64,000 nucleotides of DNA from Echinostoma caproni (GCA_900618425.1 UZAN01039586.1:64309-128308); one strand, 5' to 3'; shown: positions 13,007 through 26,844, numbered from the stretch's first letter. Numbers and translations: made by a program. The notes: generated from the sequence alone by a model not told the origin.

Positions 13007-13109
13007 CGAGAGGAATTCCTTTCGTATACTCTCATCGGTCGCGTACGTCTATCCTGTTCGATGTTATACGTACGCGACCGATGAGAGTATACGAAAGGAA
13101 TTCCTCTCG
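13007..13109. repeat. Perfect 42-bp inverted repeat (hairpin, 19-nt loop)
   Basis: Bases 13007-13048 are the exact reverse complement of 13068-13109, with 19 unpaired bases between. Pairing stops cleanly at both the inner and the outer edge. The arms are GC-balanced and contain an EcoRI-type GAATTC and the self-complementary TACGTA at the inner side. A transcript would fold into a 42-bp uninterrupted stem. It could be a foldback transposon remnant, a source of small RNAs, or a library or assembly artefact. The sequence alone does not decide. Confidence 0.9.
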
Positions 13110-13827
13110 ATGTGATTGTCTACTGATTTGTCTGTTCATAACGTTATTTGTTGTTCATCCTAGGGTTGAGAGCCTTTCAAAATGTCGACTGGTAATGGGA
13201 AAGGAATATGGTAGCAAATCAAGTACTTTCACATTTAATGGCCTAAAGATATATTCTCTGAAATATTTATCTACTGATAGTTCTCTATGCAATTTCCACG
13301 AGTTAACATAGCAAGAGGTACGTAATGACCGTAGATCTGTAAACAAAGAGATTACCAAGGTGGTAAGAGCGCCAGTTTTGCAAGCTCTCAGGATACCTAA
13401 TGGATGCGATGCGTTTGATGTTTGGGTTATTGTGTACTGATTGAACACTATTCATAAATAAAGAATAGTTATAACACTTGCTTTAGAACCACTTTAGACG
13501 CTCCAAAATGTGTTTTCAGTACTCTTAGCCCTCCGAACAATATATCACATATCTTTCTCATTTTGTTATGCTGTTAATGTTATCTAGAACTTGGCAAACG
13601 CGATCTATGGGACGTCGCGATTCCGTCCTGTATCCATTTTATTTGAGTTTAATATCATTGATAGATATCATGATAGACCAAAAATGAGCCGCATCGAGCT
13701 TTTTCTGCATCCTCACTAATATTCAGGACATTATACTGCTCTTGTTTACTCATCGTAATTAGCACAAATCAACGCTCGTATACCAAGAATATATTTTAGG
13801 TTGAAAATGGGGAACAAATGCAGGTAC

Positions 13828-14002
13828 CTCTGGATACCCATAGACTGCATCAAAGTGACGCAACTTGGTATTCAACGAAGTCCTCATTTCAATCAAGTAG
13901 AAGTCTTCAAAATCCTCGGTATTTGTTACAAACCAGGAACGAATTTTACTCGTTAGACACGTACGTGCAAAATCACCTTCCACAGTGAGAAGCAGCACTA
14001 AG
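13828..14002 (-). CDS. Candidate coding exon of an unidentified gene
   Basis: A 175-nt open segment is bounded by a plausible 3' splice site (CAACAG just before 14002) and a 5' splice site (CCAGAG followed by GTACCT). The translated blocks are protein-like: LVLLLTVEGDFARTCLTSK, IRSWFVTNTEDFEDFYLIEM and TKLRHFDAVYGYPE. The frame also stays open past the donor for about 20 more codons. I do not recognise the family. It may belong to the same minus-strand gene as the candidate at 6172-6385, with intron sizes like those of the SK gene, but nothing in the sequence links them. Confidence 0.42.
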
Positions 14003-14489
14003 CTGTTGGGTTCCAATTTGGAATGAATATTTCTTAAAAAATGCTCATTTTAATGTTGAGTTTATGCAAGTATTAGATTTTTCACTTCAATTAGGATATC
14101 ATTTTTCTCCTCGACCTATTTTGGTGCAATTCTGAGACATGGAGTTTTCCTAATATGTTTTCAAATGTATAAATCAGGTGCACAATAAACCTACAGCATC
14201 ATCCAGGACGTCCAGCATAGACCAAGCTGAGTAACTGAAACCAGGAGAGTTCAGCACAACACGCTAAAAATGATTCACCAAAGTATTACAGCTTTGAAAT
14301 CCCCCATCCTGTGCTCAAAATTACCATTTTTGTACACCATGGAACTGCCTGATAGATATTCGAATAAAGTACACAGTTTGAAATAATTTTACGCTTATCG
14401 GGTCGGTACGAGATGAAAAGAGAGGGAAAGAAAACGTTGTCTAAAAGTATTGTTTTTTGAATAACCGGCAAGGAACCAGCAAAGAAATC

Positions 14490-14565
14490 ACATATATTGT
14501 ATATTATATATTAAATTGTATTTTTTATTGTATTGTTTATATTATATTGTATACTATATTTGGCT
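14490..14565. repeat. AT-rich minisatellite-like tract
   Basis: Degenerate repeats of a TATATTGTAT-type unit make up almost the whole tract, which is nearly pure A/T with scattered G. Confidence 0.75.
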
Positions 14566-14899
14566 AGTTCACTAAAGGAAATACTAATGCCTATCTTGAC
14601 GGCATTTATATAAATATTCTCAATATGTTTCGTGTCCTAAACGAGCCCCAGTTAGCACTTCTGAACACTGTACCATTCGCTTTTACCCCTAGATACACTG
14701 TAAAACTAACCACTACCTTTGTAAAGAACCTCCCTCTCGTACTCTACTGAAAGCAAATTGTTCTCTGAATGATGCATCCAGGCTGCGGGAATTAGTTTCT
14801 CCTACTGACGTTTCTGTGTTCTACTAATCCCTTGTCTTTTTCTTGCAAACCTCTTACTGATTATCTTAGTTTCTGCTTTGATTAATGTTGCTGTTGTTC

Positions 14900-15990
14900 T
14901 ATTGCGTCCGTCTTAGACAAAGGTGCAGATACCGTTCTTTTAACGTGTAACGCCTTTGGGTCTATCGACCGAAGAGTGACTAATGAATGTCTTTCCGAGT
15001 GTAGTCCAATACCTGAAGTTTTGATTGTACTGATCATTACGTCTCTCGTAGTACTCAGTTTACTTCACTGAATAGGGTAGAGTCTTCTTCTATTAACATT
15101 GAAGCCAGTGTTTTTCAGGGTGCTATGTTGCCTCCTTTTTTCTATGTATAAATAAAAATTTCTCCATTCCCAGAAACGTTACTGCTTACAAGTATGTCGA
15201 TGATATTGTGATTGGTGGCCCATACTCTATTTCAGACAGTTGTCGATCTCTCCCGGACAGCCTCAATGAAATTTACTATTGGTCTTTGGCCCGATCCCCT
15301 ATACTTAAGATCAATAAACGCAATAAAATTTAATTTAGTTTTAAAACCGGTTCCTGTCATCTTTCATTAGTAAATAATCTCCTCGATATTATAGTTAACA
15401 ATCAAAACACCCCCAAATTTGTATTCGATAAATAACTTGATGTCACCCTAACCCATATACTGTCACGTTCTGTTCATGTTATAAGCGTTTTCACAAATGT
15501 TCAAAAACTGTCTTTTATGCATACGTAGTCTCATTCTTAAAGTTGTGCTTGCCTGCCTTCGTCCACATTAGCTATGTTTCTTCCCAAATTTTATCCCTGA
15601 ACTGAAAGAAAAAAAACACTTTATTTCCGAGATTCCTTAAACTTTTGTCTCGCCAAAGTGAGGTTGATATAGTTGTTTTGGTTGATTTCTTCAGTTCCAA
15701 GCAACTAGACGCTTGCAGTACTTTCATTGACAGGAAAACACGTGATTAAGGGCATTGTCTGCACCAAGCTATCGCGAAAGCCCCGTCCAATCTCCTAACT
15801 CGCTCCAAATATCAACCCCCTATTGACGTACTTCCACATATAGAAACAGTGTAATTCAATACCCTGCTCGGTTATTGTTGAATCGTCTGACTATTCTCAC
15901 CCACCTAAGGGAAAAAATCTTGCACCAAGTGTTTCTCTTATTTACTTAGATGTAGAATCTTTTGGATTGCCATTTTTTGCTTGCAAGTTC
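14900..15990 (+). mobile_element. Decayed LINE (CR1/Jockey-type) RT core and 3' region
   Basis: Fragments of RT appear in order but in shifted frames. At about 14917 a KGADTVLL block is followed by FGSIDRRV, the D-containing palm motif region. At about 15110-15140 a VFQGAMLPPFF block follows. At 15187-15204 YKYVDDIVIG contains the catalytic YVDD, and it is followed by an LNEIYYWSLARSPILKINK segment. Weaker similarity to a LINE C-terminus continues to about 15990 (for example HQAIAKAPSNLLTRSKYQPP near 15760). Multiple stops and frameshifts make it a dead copy. It could be the same lineage as the 5'-part fragment at 2-720, but the two do not overlap enough to test that. Confidence 0.8.
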
Positions 15991-17540
15991 TTATCTATTC
16001 ACTGTAAAAAACGTAAGTTATTGAAAATTCACCCTTTAGGTGCATAAAAACATTTCTTGGTCTGACCTGATTTGACCAAGATATACAAAACCTTTATACC
16101 CTGATAACGTAGTAGAAATTCACTGTAACATTTCCACTTGTGGACTTCTACTACCGAGAGAACATGGTATTGAAATAAAATTCCTCATGAGCTTACTCTT
16201 ATTGACCTTTAAGTCAAAGTAACGGAGAGGATATACTGTGGTAGTCCTGCATTCAGTTGATCATTACTAATGCCATTGAAATAACAAACTTTCATGTGAG
16301 CGACGGTAAATTTGGCCTCGTTCAGGTCTTTCCAAAATTTTACAATGCACGTTTAACCCGATGATCCGAAGGAATTACTTCATTCTGTGTTTTTAGAGTA
16401 TCAAGAATGTGTATTAAGAGTGATCGACAGATAAATCTCTATACTTTCCCGCCAGCTGTGTCTAAATGCGATCCTGCACCCTGCCTATAAGACAGAGACA
16501 GATACCTTCTCTGAAAACGTATTAGATAAATAGCTATTACCGACAAGCGTAAATATCCCTCAGAAAATGATCAGCCAGGAGTTAGTTAACGAAAGGTAAT
16601 GGACTGAAATTACTAAAGCAGGAAGACTGTCAGGAACAGATAACACTGTATATCAAACTTCCATAAACATAATCGTTGCAACATTTTACAAAAAAAGGCT
16701 TTCTTGACGTCATCTAAATATCGATTCTAGAACTAACTTACCAACTTAATTGAACCTATCATGTCAATCAGAAACGTCAAAAGACGAAATAAATTATTAA
16801 AACATTTCAAATCGTATAACCCATGTTAGCTGAAAATTAGGACGGTGGTTGGATTATTTATTAGCCGACAATAAATAGTTTTATTTCCGATTTGAGATGT
16901 GGATACGCCACCAGGCAGAGGATAATAAACGGGTCACAAAAATACATCTCCATTATGATTATCAGCTTAATAACGCTTCAACATTTGACACAGCGGCGAT
17001 GGTCGATTGTGGCTTTTGGCTAAAGAGTGATGGGAAAAGGGGTTATCTTTTGTGACCTGTGCCCATCATTCTCTGTTTGGTAATGTGTTCACTTGAAGAA
17101 ACCGGAGTTCACTTTAGGTGAAGATACAGCACTAAAGATTTTGGAATTTTATTGTACTGCCTCATGAGTCATATCAGTGCTTGCAAATGCTAAATTATAT
17201 ACCGTCTGTGTTACATTCGAGATTTTTCCTTACCGGGAGTAGAGTATTTCAGATGAAACTACTGAAGCCATAAGCGTGATGTAATTCCTTTTTGATTCCG
17301 TTCGCCTACAGCGGTATGACTGAAGTTTGTGCGCTGAGACTAAAGGAATGCTGGTTGTGGTTAAAATATTGCGGGTTTTTACTAAACCTTTATGAATAAA
17401 GATGTAGAACTCCCTGTCATCATGTTATTTGTTAATTGCAGGCATTCCTCTAGGTCTTCAATATAAACTTTTTCTTTGACGTTCATATATAGATACCGAA
17501 ACATATTTATACTGTTGCATTTAATCTCTGAGTAATGAAT

Positions 17541-17725
17541 GATAGAACCTAAGAGGTTAGATCACCAAATCGTGATCCGGAAGTTCCGGGTTTGAACCGC
17601 TCCACCGCCACCAGTCTTCCCTATTTCTGTATTTCACTAGACAGCCTTTGTATGGTCACAGCCACCTTCCTGAAAGTTAGCTACATATTGTATATTCAAT
17701 AAATTGAAAAATAAGGAAAAAGACA
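17541..17725 (+). repeat. tRNA-derived SINE (family A), copy 1
   Basis: A box B-like GGGTTTGAACC lies at 17588-17598. It is followed by CCACCGCC and a body shared with the copy at 53613-53800: both contain GTCTTCCCTAT, CAGCCTTT, CTTCCTGAA and an AT-rich end with an ATAAAT-like tail. The tRNA-like 5' part is degraded here. Confidence 0.75.
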
Positions 17726-17959
17726 TTTTTTATGCCCAACTCTGGAGAACGGCTTCTGGAATCCAATCAGTCTGTCGGATTTTAACATTTGTCTACTGTT
17801 GTCAGACTCGTCGCGATACTGATTTATGATATGAATATAAAACCGATAGACAAAGGAATGTACGAATGCGCATATTAATTCAGAATGTTCCCACCCTATT
17901 CCCTTAAACTAGACCCTTTTTTATCCATTCATCAGTCCTCTGGTCTTCGCCCCGTATCG

Positions 17960-18130
17960 AATTAATACAAAACGGGATTAGGTAACCGACTGACCTGGAG
18001 TTTGAGCAATGTCGATTCCAGCGCTTCCATTCGGTGGTTTAGACAGTTCTGCTCCATTCGTAAATCGCTGACAGTTTCATATATGTTTGTCTGTGTCTGC
18101 GACCACCCGCAGACCGAGGCAAGGGAAGGG
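17960..18130 (+). repeat. Possible SINE fragment related to family B
   Basis: A tRNA-like stretch with a box B-like GTCGATTCCAG is followed by a TCGGTGGTTTAGACAGTTCT segment that resembles the start of the family B body at 3745-3780. The similarity is short and decayed. Confidence 0.4.
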
Positions 18131-21100
18131 TGAAAAAGAGAAACAAACGAGTATAAATCCAGATGTGATTTTCAGCATAAAGTTGATTCAATGAAATGAT
18201 TGTCAATTAAAAGACTTTCCCACAGAAGCTGGATCACATCCCTAGTTAGATTAGGTATGATTATTTTTTGGGAATTTTTGCGTGTGACTTGTGCGGAGCA
18301 AATGGATCAGTTGAATTATGGTGAATCATCCACATATAAACATCAAGCCCTGAATTTATCTGGAAGTCTTATTTGAATATCCATCTTGATGCATTACCGT
18401 GAATCATTTTATCTTAAATGAAACTTTTACACTAATTTGGAAAACTTCTTTCCCTTGATGAATGGCTTGCCATGACAATGCTTTCAGAAAACACTGGCTC
18501 ACCTAGTGATTGAATCTATCTTTTTTTAGGAAGGGGGAGCAACAATCCCCAGAAGGTTTTAATGTAATCCCAACAGACGCTATTTTTCGGACATAGTTCT
18601 TCTCATCATCTTGAGTGCTTGCCTGCATTAATTAAATCTGAATGATTCGCAACCCACTCTAAGCGTGATATATAGTGAATACCTTATAACCAATAAGTGA
18701 AGTATGTTTTCAACGGTATATTCATTACACAAAATATTTAATCATATCAGTGAGTTAATGTGTCAGGACTTAAGAGAGTGCCTGATGCCTCTGAACAATC
18801 GGATGGGCTAATCCAAGCTTGATACCCTAGAATATCTTTTTTCAAGCCTTTGGGAAATTATTTACCCAAAAATATGCTCAACCTTTGCGCTTGTTCTTCA
18901 GTGGCATTCTTATCTTTCTACTCCATGGTTTCTGTAAATGGGGTTTTAGAAGGATCCAATTCTCTATGAACTACTAAGCAATTTAAGCACCTCCGACGAA
19001 TACGAGTCGAGTTCAAAGAAAAAACCGAGCCTAACTGTCTCACAGTATTCAACTCTTTCATGATTTCAATTAACGTGATCACGAATTCCAATGAGGAACC
19101 ATTTGTAATTTCACGATTAGGATGAAAGATTCATTGTTCACACCAGTGCATGGTACAATCTTTGAACAGATTTCTTCTGCTTGTTCGGGAATCTTGCCTA
19201 ATAAATGCTCCAAGGGCAAAACAAAAGAATTTAGCTGCCAAAAGTTAATCAACATAACCAGTATACATCAGTCAGTTCAAACAACGAAAGCAAAACCGCG
19301 TAAAAGGAACACAAACGCAGTATGATAATACGAGAATCTGATCAACCTGAATTATATTTCATGTACATTTGCAAAAAGCTTTGGATACAGTGTGCTGTGA
19401 CAGCATGTGCCGTGCATTAGCAACTTTGATCTATTTCTCTACCTCAATCGGTAAGAGAGTATCACACAGAAAACATCTCTTGTTCAGGATACTCCTTTTC
19501 AGAACAAAACCATTATCAAGCACAAAAAACGAAAGGTTATTTTTCACACATCGCATTTTTCCCATTTTTTTATACTGAAGCTAAAAATGCGCAAGTCGGT
19601 GCTTGATTGAGATTTGATCTACTTAGATAAACAGTATTGCCTAATCTGTTTATCAGTAAATCGGACAAACAACAGCAATCTCGTCACAGAAGGTAATGTC
19701 GCCAAAGAGCCAGTGTGATGCGATTCAGACAAAAATCTACTAAAAATATTACTAAACAATATATTGATTTCTATGTTTCCTCTAATGAGTCCACAATAAT
19801 TCTCACTCATTTCTCAAATCACCACGAAGTGCTTGCATTAGTTTACGTCGAACAAAGTCTCTCCCCGGATGAACCATTGTCGCGGAAAGCCACAATCCAT
19901 ACGTGATTGAAATATACGCCTACCAAGTTTGCATAAACATCGAATTTGAACGCATTGAGAATTCACGTGCTGAACACAGGTGGACTATTTGTCCCATGGT
20001 ATTATTCTGATTTCAGCTTATCAGCAAGGCTATCAGATTCAATAAACTCCATTTTTGGCGCTCATGGATACTGAACGGAATGTTATTATCTGTCCACCCT
20101 CAAATATTTCATATTTCACAGTTTTCCGAGGATTTGATCCGTGCATTTTTCTTATCTCATCTCTCAACGCCCCCTCCCCATAGTCTGTAAGATCAACCGA
20201 TCCAAGAGCCATCTGGAAAACCAGTTCAGTGCAGCTGCAAGAAAGACAAGATCAAAACTGATCATTTACCATATTAATATAATTGATCTGCTTGGTTCAA
20301 TTATAGAGCAGTTTTGGTTCGCAGAAAGGCTCAACTGGCGTGAAAAAACGGATGATTGAGACTCTCATCCTTGTGACTAATCAAAAATGCATTTTTGCTC
20401 CCCAAATTAAGTTAGTGAAAAAGGAAAATGGCAACTAAAGCCAAGAAGAGTATTATTTGTTACTCTGAAAAAACCGCTAGCGAATACGGTTGTTTATCGG
20501 AAATAAATTTGTGTTCACTTTGCACATTAATTTCCTAGAAACTATGCAATTTGTTGTTAGTTAAGTACCAGCTAGCATCTATCATCCACTGCAGAGCATT
20601 TTCCCCAACGATGTAGCATGTAATTGAGTTTTTCGTTGTATATTTCGGTTTTGTGTGCTGTGACAGTAATTGTTTTACTCCTGTTTTGTTTATTTCACAT
20701 ATAAGCTTAAAACACCGTCTTCAGTTAATCAGATGCTGCCTAAACAAAATATACAAAAAGGTGAAATTGGTCTACCCGGACATATTTGAACTCACTACCT
20801 CCGGATCGCTGTTTCAGTAGCCCTAACTAACTATGGACGCAACAGCCCAGAAATAACGTGTTGTTCGTTACTTGTATGTTACTTATTTTGACGGAAACAT
20901 TTATCAAAAACGAACTTGTTGTATGCTTATCAATTCGAAGCTGTGCGAAAATACGACTAAATTACAAGATTGAGCTATCTGAGAGAAAATTAGGGTTATT
21001 CAGAGATTGTCTTTGTAATTTCATAGTTTCTGGTAAACACTAAGGGTATATGGGAGGGTTTTGGATTCCAAAATCTTAGTGAAGGTAGATTTTTTTGCTT

Positions 21101-23300
21101 CAGGGCCCATCATTCAATGGTTTGGTCTCATTTTTGTAGCTGCTTAGCTTTTATATTCAAAACATGAAGATCACTTGTTAATAAGATTTATGAAAAAGGT
21201 TATTCAAAGTGTCTACAGATAATGAAACTAGTCAATTTGGTTGACTGATAATTAAAAGTTGACTTAGAAGAAGCTTGGAAAATATACCTATATTGGCATT
21301 CCCTGATAACCTCACAGGTATGATGCAACACTGAATTTACGTATTGCCTTTGCTTAACTTTAAGCACGGACGTAGACAGACGTTTTTAATTCGAAGCATC
21401 TCTAGTTGGTTTATTTTTACTTCGTTTTTCACAAACCTCCATAGAAAAAAAAGACCAATCGGTTGTGCGCTGCAAAGTCGCCGTCCACATGATTGATTCC
21501 TATTTTTAACTGTTCGCATGGCCGGGGGAAACTCGGAAGACAGATGGTGGAGAAAGAGCAAGACATGTTCATAACCGTAAAAAATGTACACTAACAAAAC
21601 CGATTTGTGTACTGTAAGCGGTACAAAGTAACTGCCTGTAAAAGCAAGGGCAAGTTCTGACGTACTATGGATCAAAGTGTGCGCATTTACATGGGTAGTG
21701 TGGTTAACTAAACAAAGTGCATGCATACGTGCACGCTTGAGGAACTCAACAGTGAGTTGCGGATGGCTTTCTAGATCACATACCTTTCATCAGCACAATG
21801 GTTATTATACGACGTAATGACAAAAACCCATATGCAATAACATATACAGATAAACGAAGGCAAACGAAAATTGGTAGCCAGAGCACCAAAGTGGTAGTTT
21901 CACAGGACACTGTCTATGGACCGACTACTGGCTAAAACTGAAAGAAAATCATGTAAAGGTCTGTCGGTATAGAAACAGAACTGAAAACGAATTCGAGTGT
22001 CCGCACTATTACAATATATTAGGAACACAGAACGCAGTGAGAACATTCCTTATTCACGTGAATACTTGCGACAGACGGGCAGGTTGACACAGAAAAGCAG
22101 GCAGCAACATAGCCAGCAGACGAAAAGGCAGCAGGCAAACCAACATACATAAATGAGGACAACCAGATAAAGATTAAATTGTTGTCTTGTGAACTTGGAC
22201 GATGACAAACGACGAAAATAACGGTAGTCAAGGCAGAATATTGTGAGCAAGTTGGGTGTTAAAAGCAGATGGATTGAGGAACAACGGTTCGAATCACGTC
22301 GGTCTGGTGGAACGACATGACTTCGAAGAAAATTAAATTGGGTTGCAAGCTTCTATGATACGGTAATGTATGAGTGGAGGCTTTCGATGACAGAACATAT
22401 AGATAAATAAGCAGATGGATGGTTGGATGAGTTGATGGATTGACGGACGAATAATGGAATGAATACCTCACGATATAGTTCCACCGGCATCGACATGTAT
22501 GCAGAGCCCTGAGGCATCAGTGCCGTATGGGTGGTCTGCACCAGTCGAGTTAAAGTTCGCGGGAAAGGTAGGGGAAATACGCAAAAACGGTAAACGAATG
22601 TGACGAATTGCAGATAGTGAAAGCAAGAGGAAGAGCTATGAAACTGGATTACAGTTGTTTAAAACCCTTCTCCTTTTAAGGGGAAACACAGTGTACGGAT
22701 GAAAACCCATATATGAAGAATCTTAGTAACTTGATTGTGAAGTGTTTGTGAAATAAATAAGGAGGATTCATGTTTTATGTTTGAGACTTAATTATTTTTT
22801 AATTAAATTTTTTAAAATCATTTTTTAGAGATTTGGTATGTTCATGTTCTAGTATTCTTTATAATGATTTGTCTGCCAAAAACCACTAAAAATCTTTTGA
22901 AGCCTGTATTTCCGCTTCATTAGTGTTTGTAATCACTTTTAGTGCATATCCTAGCAAATCATTTGAATTTGAATTCAGGGAAAAGGATTTTCTAGTCTGA
23001 CTCACTAACACGTCGGGTCATTCAGTTTGACACTTCAAATTTCGACACGCCATTACTTACGTATTTTATAGTAATTCAACTTTGTCGTCACGCATGCTGG
23101 AGGTCAAGAGATCGGGTTTGTGAAGCTGATGCATAGTCAGTTGCTTTGAATTAGAACTGGAAGTTATTTTGTGTTATTTAGTAAGATTGGGGTTAGTTTT
23201 CTTAGTGCTCACCTGGGATTTCTTTCTACATTACTTAGACTATGAACAACAACTATGTAACCGATTTCAATGAGTGAGGTAGATTTGTGAAAATCAATAT
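18131..23300. other. AT-rich stretch, no gene recognised
   Basis: Open frames here are short and low in complexity or AT-driven. A tRNA-like decayed segment on the minus strand at about 20775-20835 (box B-like GAGTTCAAATA) may be an old SINE head. A GATG-rich patch at about 22405-22460 is microsatellite-like. I see nothing else. Confidence 0.45.
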
Positions 23301-23327
23301 ATACATACACATTTCCCTAGCATTATT

Positions 23328-23565
23328 CATCTTCCACAGCAATCTTTATATGCTTTTACACAATCATTCACCGTAATTGGAAGACCCCATGTGCAATAGA
23401 TTTGCTCATTTGTTTTAGGTCGGGGCTTGAGGAGATTTTTATCGAAGCTTAACCAAATCGCGACGCTGGTATCCTTTCTGATTTGATGAAATATTTTGCT
23501 GGGATTTATTGCACCCAATGCCTCCACGGTTTCAAGCGTTAACAACAAGACAATTACAAAGAACT
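23328..23565 (-). CDS. Candidate small secreted protein or terminal exon, start unclear
   Basis: An open frame ends in TGA near 23328. It begins with a signal-peptide-like segment (KFFVIVLLLTLETVEA), followed by a 57-residue mature part with four cysteines near the C-terminus (in the blocks YCTWGLPITVNDC and AYKDCCGR). No in-frame ATG precedes the hydrophobic part. An ATG AAG lies just upstream, but a TAG follows it in that frame. Either a 3' splice site (TCTAAAG then TTC) supplies the start from an upstream exon, or the gene carries a small insertion and is broken. I do not recognise the family. Helminths secrete many such small cysteine-containing proteins, but that is only context. Confidence 0.35.
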
Positions 23566-26500
23566 TTAGACTACTTCATGAATCCTTGTTGCAAAACTCC
23601 TCAAGGTTATGAGCGCAATACGATTCAAAAGAAAAGGTCGGATATCTTGAAGTGCTTCACAGTTCAAAGAGTAGCATAGGGCGTGTGAGCGAGAGGGTCG
23701 TCGTATATCCGTAAGAAGTAGATTTGGAATTTATTACAACCAAAATCTGATCTAGTTCAGTCCTGTGCAACATGTGTACATGGATAAGATAACTTGATGC
23801 GAAATTTAGTCTAGAATAGATAATTGCATTTCCAGTAATACAACTGTTTTTTTAAACTGAATCTTCATAAATTTTGTGTACCAATAACAATTGTAGTCTA
23901 ATTTAGTAGGTAAAATCTCATTCCATAATGCAGTAAACTTATTAGGTGAAAGACACAGTAACGACGGGACTCAAATTCCAACAAAAATATGCAAAAATAT
24001 GATATCAGTAAACAAGAAATATATATATGTATTTTAGGGTGTTTGCAATGGAATAACGTTAAATATTTATTCAGATGCAGAGCTTGTTTAGTTTCGTGTC
24101 TTTTGATTATTTTGTTAATAAATCGCACTATTCAGGTTTATGAGAGCCGCATTTCATAACGCTGACGGTATTGTGTTGAAACTCCACCACCGCCACCTTA
24201 TTTTTTCTACACTATAAAAGCTCTTTCTTTGGCCACTTTCCCCTACGTAAACTCAGTGTTATTATTTTTCTGTTTTATTCATGCAATCTATAAATGTGAA
24301 TCAACCAGAGCGATTAGTTGAAAAACAAAGACATGAGGTGGGTTGCACCATTTAGAATACTGGTTTCCAACAACAGTGAACTCAAGTGAAATGTTATCTC
24401 CGTTTTAAATACACCTGGGCCATTGTTGTCACCGGTTATTTCATCCAGTGAATCGGTTAGACTACAGAGACTTCCGAAACACATAAGAATAAGAAAATTA
24501 AGGGACTAAACTAAATTGTCTATTATCACCATCTGAGTAATGAAGACGCTTATCGGTACGGATACACAACGACGGTTATGTGGTATGTGTTGGGAGATCA
24601 TCATTTTTACTGGAACTTTCTGAACCCCATTATCATCCAAGTCACAGTACTGTCCCAAACATTGGACCTCCCTGACACCTGTTTACATGCCGTTGATTCA
24701 ACTTCCAATTAGGTTGGTGCGACTTCAGTTTTCTACAGTTGAAGTTCCTTCCTAAATATTGAACATACTTCACTGAAAAACAGTACGCAAATTTCTCTAC
24801 TTTACAAAAAATCTTTTTATTCTTCTTTCAATATATGCCCATTGGCTCTAAGCTATCAGCGGTCGCAATTCAAAAATTGCACCTTAATTATTTCTCGGGT
24901 ATCATATTAATAAAAGGGACAAGTTATCTATTGGCTTTCATTTCGTGAACTCGTCTTTGAGCTTGGTCTTTTTTGAAAGAATGATCAGATGTCTTTTTGC
25001 TACAATTCATTCTCACGTACAACACTATGACTTTTCAACGTTAGATGAGTTATTTCTCGACTAGGTTTTAGGAACGTTCATGCTAATACACCTGAAAGCC
25101 AAATTTTTGATGTTTATGTGATTGCAAAACCTTACCGGGAAATTAATGTATACGGCTTGAGGATATATTTCTTCAATGAGATTCTATTTGGAACCTCCCA
25201 ATCGTATGTCTATGTGAAGAGAAAAATTCAAAAAATGATATTTATTTTGCAATTTACTTATGTCTGCATGATTAGAACTAAATTTGATCAATGCATTCTC
25301 AGTCATTTATTGAATGCATCATACGAATAATTCTCAATCACTGCATAATAAGTGAGAAAGTATGTTCATTAGTACAGTCGGTGCTAATCAAAACCATAAA
25401 TTGTTGTCCTAGTTAACTGCCCCGATTTCGCTCATCAGCTTGATCAAAGCATGCACTTGATATCAAATTCTCCACGTAATCGAATGTTCCAAGGGTGAAT
25501 ACGGTATTAGTTGATCTGTGCTTTTCAGAACGTAGGGATGGAGGTTTATCAGTAAATGTGCGTTCTAGATTTTCTTTCAGGCGATTTTGTTCCTCGGTTT
25601 AAAATTCATATATTATTAGATGTGATTTAGCCAACCAATACAGTGATGCTTATATCAAATCGGAGAAGTGGATTATAATTAGTCGCTTATACGGTTTTTA
25701 CAGTTTTAGAAAATACATCTCTGAAGTTCTGATATCAGGAGATTACATTGTTTTAATCAAGCTTCAGCAACATTTAAAAATTACTATTTGTCATGCTCAT
25801 GCTGCGGTATTTCACGCATGCTTCCCGTATAACAACTTTTGATCAGTAACGGATGTTTTTAAAGGAACAAAGGCAGAACAAACCGTAAATTATCACAGCG
25901 GATAGCCGAACACATTTCAAAGTTAAGTCGATGACGCAACCCTCTCCCAGGCGGTCACACGTCACACGGTCACACAATTGCAAAACACCTCATGACAACC
26001 AAACGTATAATTGATCCCGCTTCCTCCCTCAAACTGTTGTTACGTAACTGTAACGCAAAACTGTTGACAATAATCCCGTTCTGTGCGCCCAAAAGTTGTT
26101 GATCCAATCAGTTCACTTGTCGTGGAGTTGACCTATTTTTTAATTATAAAAGCCCCTGTCTAACTGTACATGTCCGTTTACTAGGATTTGCAAATATAAT
26201 GTGCTATGAATGTGTTTGTGTTGTTTTACGTCAGCAAAAGAGAAGTTTGAAGGAAATGTTAACATCTCGCGACATATGTCTTTTTTCGGTCTTGATGTGT
26301 TTTTAAAAGCATTAATGCTTTATTAAATGCCGAACCGTACCGGGCAGTTGCAACATGATCTGCGGAGTCAGCATTCAGAGTATAAAGATTATCCTGTAAG
26401 AAATTCATTAAAACAATCAAAATTGGTGTACTGTTTCGGCTCAGATGTTGTCGCGGTTACCTCCGTTTACCTATTGCATGGACATCTCTAAACTGATAAA

Positions 26501-26844
26501 AATCGGAAGCTACTCATTAATGCATGAAATACATACGTACATAACTTTCAGATAAATTGCTGAATGAATAACATTCCTCCCCACAATACATTACGTGTTT
26601 GCGTAGAAACGTTCTTCGAATTTTTATGCGGATTAGCTTCACGTCAACAACCACTGCCGAATACCGGTTACTGGTAATTAAGAAAAAACCTAATAGGGAA
26701 GGCAACTGGATGTTTCAATTAAAATTAAACCAAATTAGGTGCGTCGTGCAAATTCATCGGCTGGCAACTGTTTGATATCACTTACGACTTATCCTTTGAG
26801 CGGTCGTTTCCTTTTGTGTCATTGCATTTGTATTAATCAACCGA

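Noticed and set aside
12919..13311. 130-codon plus-strand frame
   Set aside because: It runs through both arms of the perfect hairpin, so its length comes from the inverted repeat, and the translated sequence has no family pattern.
22019..22541. Overlapping minus-strand frames rich in S, Y and H
   Set aside because: They come from GATG-like simple repeats and AT-skewed DNA and have no splice borders or family similarity.
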